DNA from: CAVPDA01 sp963702495
Lineage (GTDB): Bacteria > Pseudomonadota > Gammaproteobacteria > Burkholderiales > Rhodocyclaceae
DNA: 64,000 bases
Reading direction: 5' to 3'
Assembly (NCBI GenBank): GCA_963702495.1
Contig: CAVPDA010000004.1
Coordinates: 339,337 to 403,336 of the forward strand
The translations under genes were made by a program, and so were the position numbers. Shown here piece by piece: positions 61,084 through 64,000 of the stretch (positions are counted from its first letter, which is position 1; each line of letters opens with the position of its first letter). Under the pieces are notes generated by a model. It worked only from the letters and a program-made list of their open reading frames with translations. It ran no database searches and was not told where the DNA came from.

Positions 61084-61449
61084 GGCGCTCGGCGGGGGAC
61101 CCGTCGCTGCGGCCCCGCAAGGCCGCAGTTTGCCCCTCCCGTCGTCGCCGCGGAGATTTCCGTTGCGCTTCCGCAACATTGTAATGTGAGCGGTCACTCT
61201 TCTTGAAACAATCTCCAGATAACGCTGAAAGACCGCCGCTGGGCCGAAAATGGAGAAATCCCCAGCCCAGTACGAATCGGATACTGCACCGCACCATTTT
61301 TTGCAACTTCCTTTCCCGGTTCCAGTCGAATAAGAGGTAAGATAGGCCTCATCTGGATTGATGCATCGCAGCAATCCCGCCCTGCGAACGGCCAGAAGAG
61401 GTGCGCCGGGCGACGGGCTCAAGCTGCACGAGAGCGAAAGGAGAGACAA
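61084..61449. other. Non-coding stretch between sensor kinase and small protein gene
   Basis: No gene is supported here. Short AT-rich stretches occur (near 61175-61225 and 61290-61345), which may include the promoter of the 61450 gene, but I could not assign a convincing -35/-10 pair. No REP element is present. Confidence 0.4.
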
Positions 61450-61782
61450 ATGAAGACACCCAAGATATTGCCCTGGCTGGCCCGCAAACACGGGGTTTCC
61501 GAGGCGCGTGCCACGAGATTGTGGGCGGACGCCCTGCGCTACGCGACGGACAAGACGGGCTGGGTCGGAACTTCGGACTACTGGAAGGTGGCCATGGACC
61601 GCCTGCTCGAACTGCTGGAAGCGGAGGGAGCAAGGTCCTGCCAGCCGCCCCTCACGTCCCTGGTGCGGATTCAGACCCGGCTCGGCATTCTGCCGCTGAT
61701 CGCCTGGCACGGAACGCTGCTGGTGGCCACCGCCGCTTGGACCCGACTCACCACCCCACCCCGTCGCCGACCGGCCTGCTGA
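61450..61782 (+). CDS. Small conserved-looking cytoplasmic protein of unknown function
   Basis: The 110-residue protein starts MKTPKILPWLARKHGVSEAR after a strong AAGGAGA site. The N-terminal 60 residues (RATRLWADALRYATDKTGWV, GTSDYWKVAMDRLLELLEAE) look helical and conserved. The C-terminal 45 residues carry a hydrophobic stretch (LGILPLIAWHGTLLVATAAW) that could be a membrane helix. I believe similar proteins occur in Rhodocyclales and relatives but cannot confirm. Function unknown. Confidence 0.7.
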   Translation: MKTPKILPWLARKHGVSEARATRLWADALRYATDKTGWVGTSDYWKVAMDRLLELLEAEGARSCQPPLTSLVRIQTRLGILPLIAWHGTLLVATAAWTRLTTPPRRRPAC

Positions 61783-61810
61783 GGCTGCCGCGCCGTCCGC
61801 CGCGCCCCGT

Positions 61811-61978
61811 TCAGCCGTAGACCTTGCACATCTGGGGCGCGGTGACGAGGGGCGCATTGGCGCCGACCCAGAACAGAAACCCCGCCAGCAGGGCCAAGCC
61901 GACCGCCCAGCGCATCGCCTTGCGGTGACGCTGGAGGAAGCGGTGGCAGGGGAGACAGAATGCCGGTGACAGGTGCAT
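61811..61978 (-). CDS. Possible small membrane protein
   Basis: A 55-residue frame (MHLSPAFCLPCHRFLQRHRK then WAVGLALLAGFLFWVGANAP) has a basic, Cys/His-containing start and one membrane helix. CLPCH matches a heme c attachment pattern but lies before the helix on the presumed cytoplasmic side, so heme attachment is doubtful. No homologue recognised; weak gene evidence. Confidence 0.35.
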   Translation of the reverse strand: MHLSPAFCLPCHRFLQRHRKAMRWAVGLALLAGFLFWVGANAPLVTAPQMCKVYG

Positions 61979-62167
61979 CATCGATGCTCGATCGGCACCA
62001 CCAAGGAATGTCGGCGGACGCCGATGCGGCATATTAGCCAAGACTGATTGACCCGGCAAGCGGCCGCGCCCGGAAGTCCGGAGTCCGGGGCGACGCGGCG
62101 TCCGGCGGCGGCGGGGCCGGAAAGCTATAATTCACCCCTTTTCCACGTCCTGGCTCCCCCCCGGCCC

Positions 62168-64000
62168 ATGCAAGAGAAATATCACCCGACCGAGATCGAA
62201 AGCGCGGCGCAGCGCTTCTGGGAGGACAACGCCTCCTTCCGCGCCGTCGAGGATCCGGCCAAGCCCAAGTACTACTGCCTGTCGATGTTTCCCTACCCGT
62301 CGGGCAAGCTGCACATGGGCCACGTGCGCAATTACACCATCGGCGACGTGCTCACCCGCTATCACCGCATGCGCGGCTACAACGTGATGCAGCCCATGGG
62401 CTGGGACGCCTTCGGCCTGCCGGCGGAGAACGCCGCCATGCAAAATGGCGTGCCGCCGGCGAAATGGACCTACGACAACATCGCGTACATGAAGAGGCAG
62501 TTGCGCGCCCTCGGCTTCGCCATCGACTGGGAACGGGAACTCGCCACCTGCCGCCCCGAGTATTACAAATGGAACCAGTGGCTGTTCCTGCGCATGCTGG
62601 AGACGGGGCTGGCCTACAAGAAGACCGGCACCGTGAACTGGGATCCGGTGGACCAGACCGTGCTCGCCAACGAGCAGGTGATCGACGGTCGCGGCTGGCG
62701 CACCGGCGCCCTGGTCGAGAAGCGCGAGATCCCGATGTACTACCTGGCGATCACGCGCTATGCCGAGGAACTGCTGGCCGGCATCGACCGGCTCCCCGGC
62801 TGGCCCGAGCGCGTCAAGACGATGCAGGCGAACTGGATCGGCAAGAGCTTCGGCGTTCGCTTCGCCTTCCCCTACCAACTTCCCGCCGAAGGCGGCTCGA
62901 AGTTCCCCTCTCCCCCGGCGGGAGAAGGGCTAGGGGTGAGGGGCAGCGGCGCGGACGATCCCTCAACCTCAGTCTCCCCCCCGCGGGAGAGGGGCTAGGG
63001 GTGAGGGCCAGCGGCGCGGAAGATCCCTCACCCTCAATCCCTCTCCCGGGGGGAGAGGGAAGCGCCGAGCGCGCCTCCGGCGCGGAAACTCGGACGGGAT
63101 TGCTGTGGGTGTTCACCACCCGCGCCGACACGATCATGGGCGTCACCTTCTGTGCCGTGGCCGCCGAGCACCCGCTGGCGACCTACGCCGCCGCGCGCAA
63201 CCCGGCGCTGGCCGCCTTCGTTGACGAGTGCAAGCGCGGCTCGGTCATGGAGGCCGACCTCGCCACCATGGAAAAGAAGGGCATGCCCACCGGCATCTTC
63301 GTCCGCCATCCGCTGACCGGCGAGCAGATCGAGGTGTGGGTCGGCAATTACGTGCTGATGGGCTACGGAGAAGGCGCGGTAATGGCGGTGCCGGCCCACG
63401 ACGAGCGCGATTTCGCCTTCGCCAAGAAGTATGGCCTCGCGATCAGACAGGTGATCGAGGTGCCCGGCAAGGAGTACTCGCTCGACGCCTGGCAGGACTG
63501 GTACGCCGACAAGCAAAACGGCCGCTGCGTCCATTCCGGCAAATACGACGGACTCGGTTACGAGCAGGCCGTTCATGCCATCGCCGCCGACCTCCGGGCC
63601 AATGACCTGGGCGACGAGCAGGTGCAGTGGCGCCTGCGCGATTGGGGCATCTCGCGCCAGCGCTACTGGGGCTGTCCGATTCCGATCATCCACTGCGAGG
63701 CCTGCGGCGACGTGCCCGTGCCCGACCACCAGCTGCCGGTGATGCTGCCCGAGAATCTGGTTCCTGACGGCTCCGGCAACCCGCTCAACCGCGACCCGGA
63801 TTTCCTGCGCTGCACCTGCCCGAAATGCGGCCGCGCCGGCCGGCGCGAGACCGACACCATGGACACCTTCGTTGACTCGTCCTGGTACTACGCGCGCTAC
63901 TGCAGCCGGGACAACGACAGCGCCATGGTGGACGCCCGCGTCGATTACTGGATGCCGGTGGACCAGTACATCGGCGGCATCGAGCACGCCATCCTGCACC
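62168..64000 (+). CDS. leuS: Leucyl-tRNA synthetase, N-terminal part (partial, repeat insertion, one frameshift)
   Basis: The protein starts MQEKYHPTEIESAAQRFWED; the HIGH-type motif is PYPSGKLHMGHVRNYTIGDV. The body continues to GKSFGVRFAFPYQL. An extra segment of about 60-70 residues rich in Pro, Gly and Glu (SPPAGEGLGVRGSGADDPST) then interrupts the family sequence before LLWVFTTRADTIMGVTFCAV, the start of the CP1 editing domain. The frame stops at 62998. A one-base change in a run of seven C (near 62976-62982) would join the frames across the insertion. Downstream, the zinc-type region CEACGDVPVPDHQ ... CTCPKCGRAGRRETDTMDTF is normal. The window ends inside the gene. LeuS charges tRNA-Leu and is essential, so the insertion must be tolerated. 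Confidence 0.92.
62905..63062. repeat. Palindromic element inside leuS
   Basis: Roughly two direct copies of a GGGAGAGGG-type palindromic unit (CCCTCTCCC ... GGGAGAAGGG and CCCTCTCCCGGGGGGAGAGGG, with GCGGCGCGGAMGATCCCTCA spacers) lie within the coding sequence. Translated, both copies give related peptides (SPPAGEGLGVRGSGADDPS and, in the next frame, ASGAEDPSPSIPLPGGRG). Confidence 0.85.

Noticed and set aside
61811..61978. A small c-type cytochrome suggested by CLPCH
   Set aside because: The motif precedes the only membrane helix and there is no signal peptide, so heme attachment in the periplasm is unlikely.

Overview
The window is high-GC (roughly two-thirds G+C by eye) bacterial chromosome. 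It has proteobacterial housekeeping genes (metG end, dnaE, maeB, uvrD/rep-type helicase, leuS start), a WrbA/pirin/LysR/MaoC complement and dozens of short palindromic REP elements. Together these suggest a betaproteobacterium, possibly Rhodocyclales or Burkholderiales; no rRNA is present to confirm this.

Layout. 0-2.7 kb: end of metG, a small membrane protein, acylphosphatase, a proline-rich PilP/GspC-like protein and a diheme cytochrome c. 2.8-5.6 kb: a compact rightward locus with a clear promoter and a perfect palindrome over its -10, a small exported peptide with a double-glycine-like motif, a FapD-like C39 peptidase, and an outer-membrane beta-barrel carrying an exported helix-turn-helix domain. 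5.9-31.9 kb: eleven leftward genes forming a two-copy metal-oxidase locus. It holds two giant (about 2,100-residue) multicopper oxidases of the MofA/McoA/MnxG type, two YVTN beta-propeller proteins, three SCO copper chaperones, two cytochrome c/periplasmic-binding-protein fusions and two parvulin prolyl isomerases. 32-37.5 kb: a small exported protein, a REP-associated tyrosine transposase, aqpZ, a WbuC-like cupin, an NhaR-like regulator and two unknown genes. 37.7-64 kb: dnaE, Fe-S and flavin redox proteins, pirin/LysR, an MBL hydrolase, two ParA-type ATPases, MaoC, quinone oxidoreductase, maeB, MarC, a PcaD-like hydrolase, a DUF2202 protein, the helicase, a large sensor kinase and the start of leuS.

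How the genes may work together. In the central cluster the oxidases would take electrons from an extracytoplasmic substrate (Mn(II) is the best family-based guess). SCO proteins would load copper, parvulins would help fold the very large exported enzymes, and the heme-containing binding protein and propeller could relay electrons or sense substrate. The combination of oxidase, prolyl isomerase and c-type cytochrome resembles the mofABC operon of Leptothrix. The left locus looks like a FapD/FapF-type processing and secretion route for a small peptide.

Caveat: many genes carry single-base frameshifts, very dense in both giant oxidases, the C39 locus and aqpZ, yet absent from dnaE, the helicase and the sensor kinase. 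At several sites adding or removing one base restores a conserved reading, so sequencing indels are likely, but real decay cannot be excluded. Two housekeeping genes (leuS and the helicase) appear to carry translated palindromic repeat insertions.
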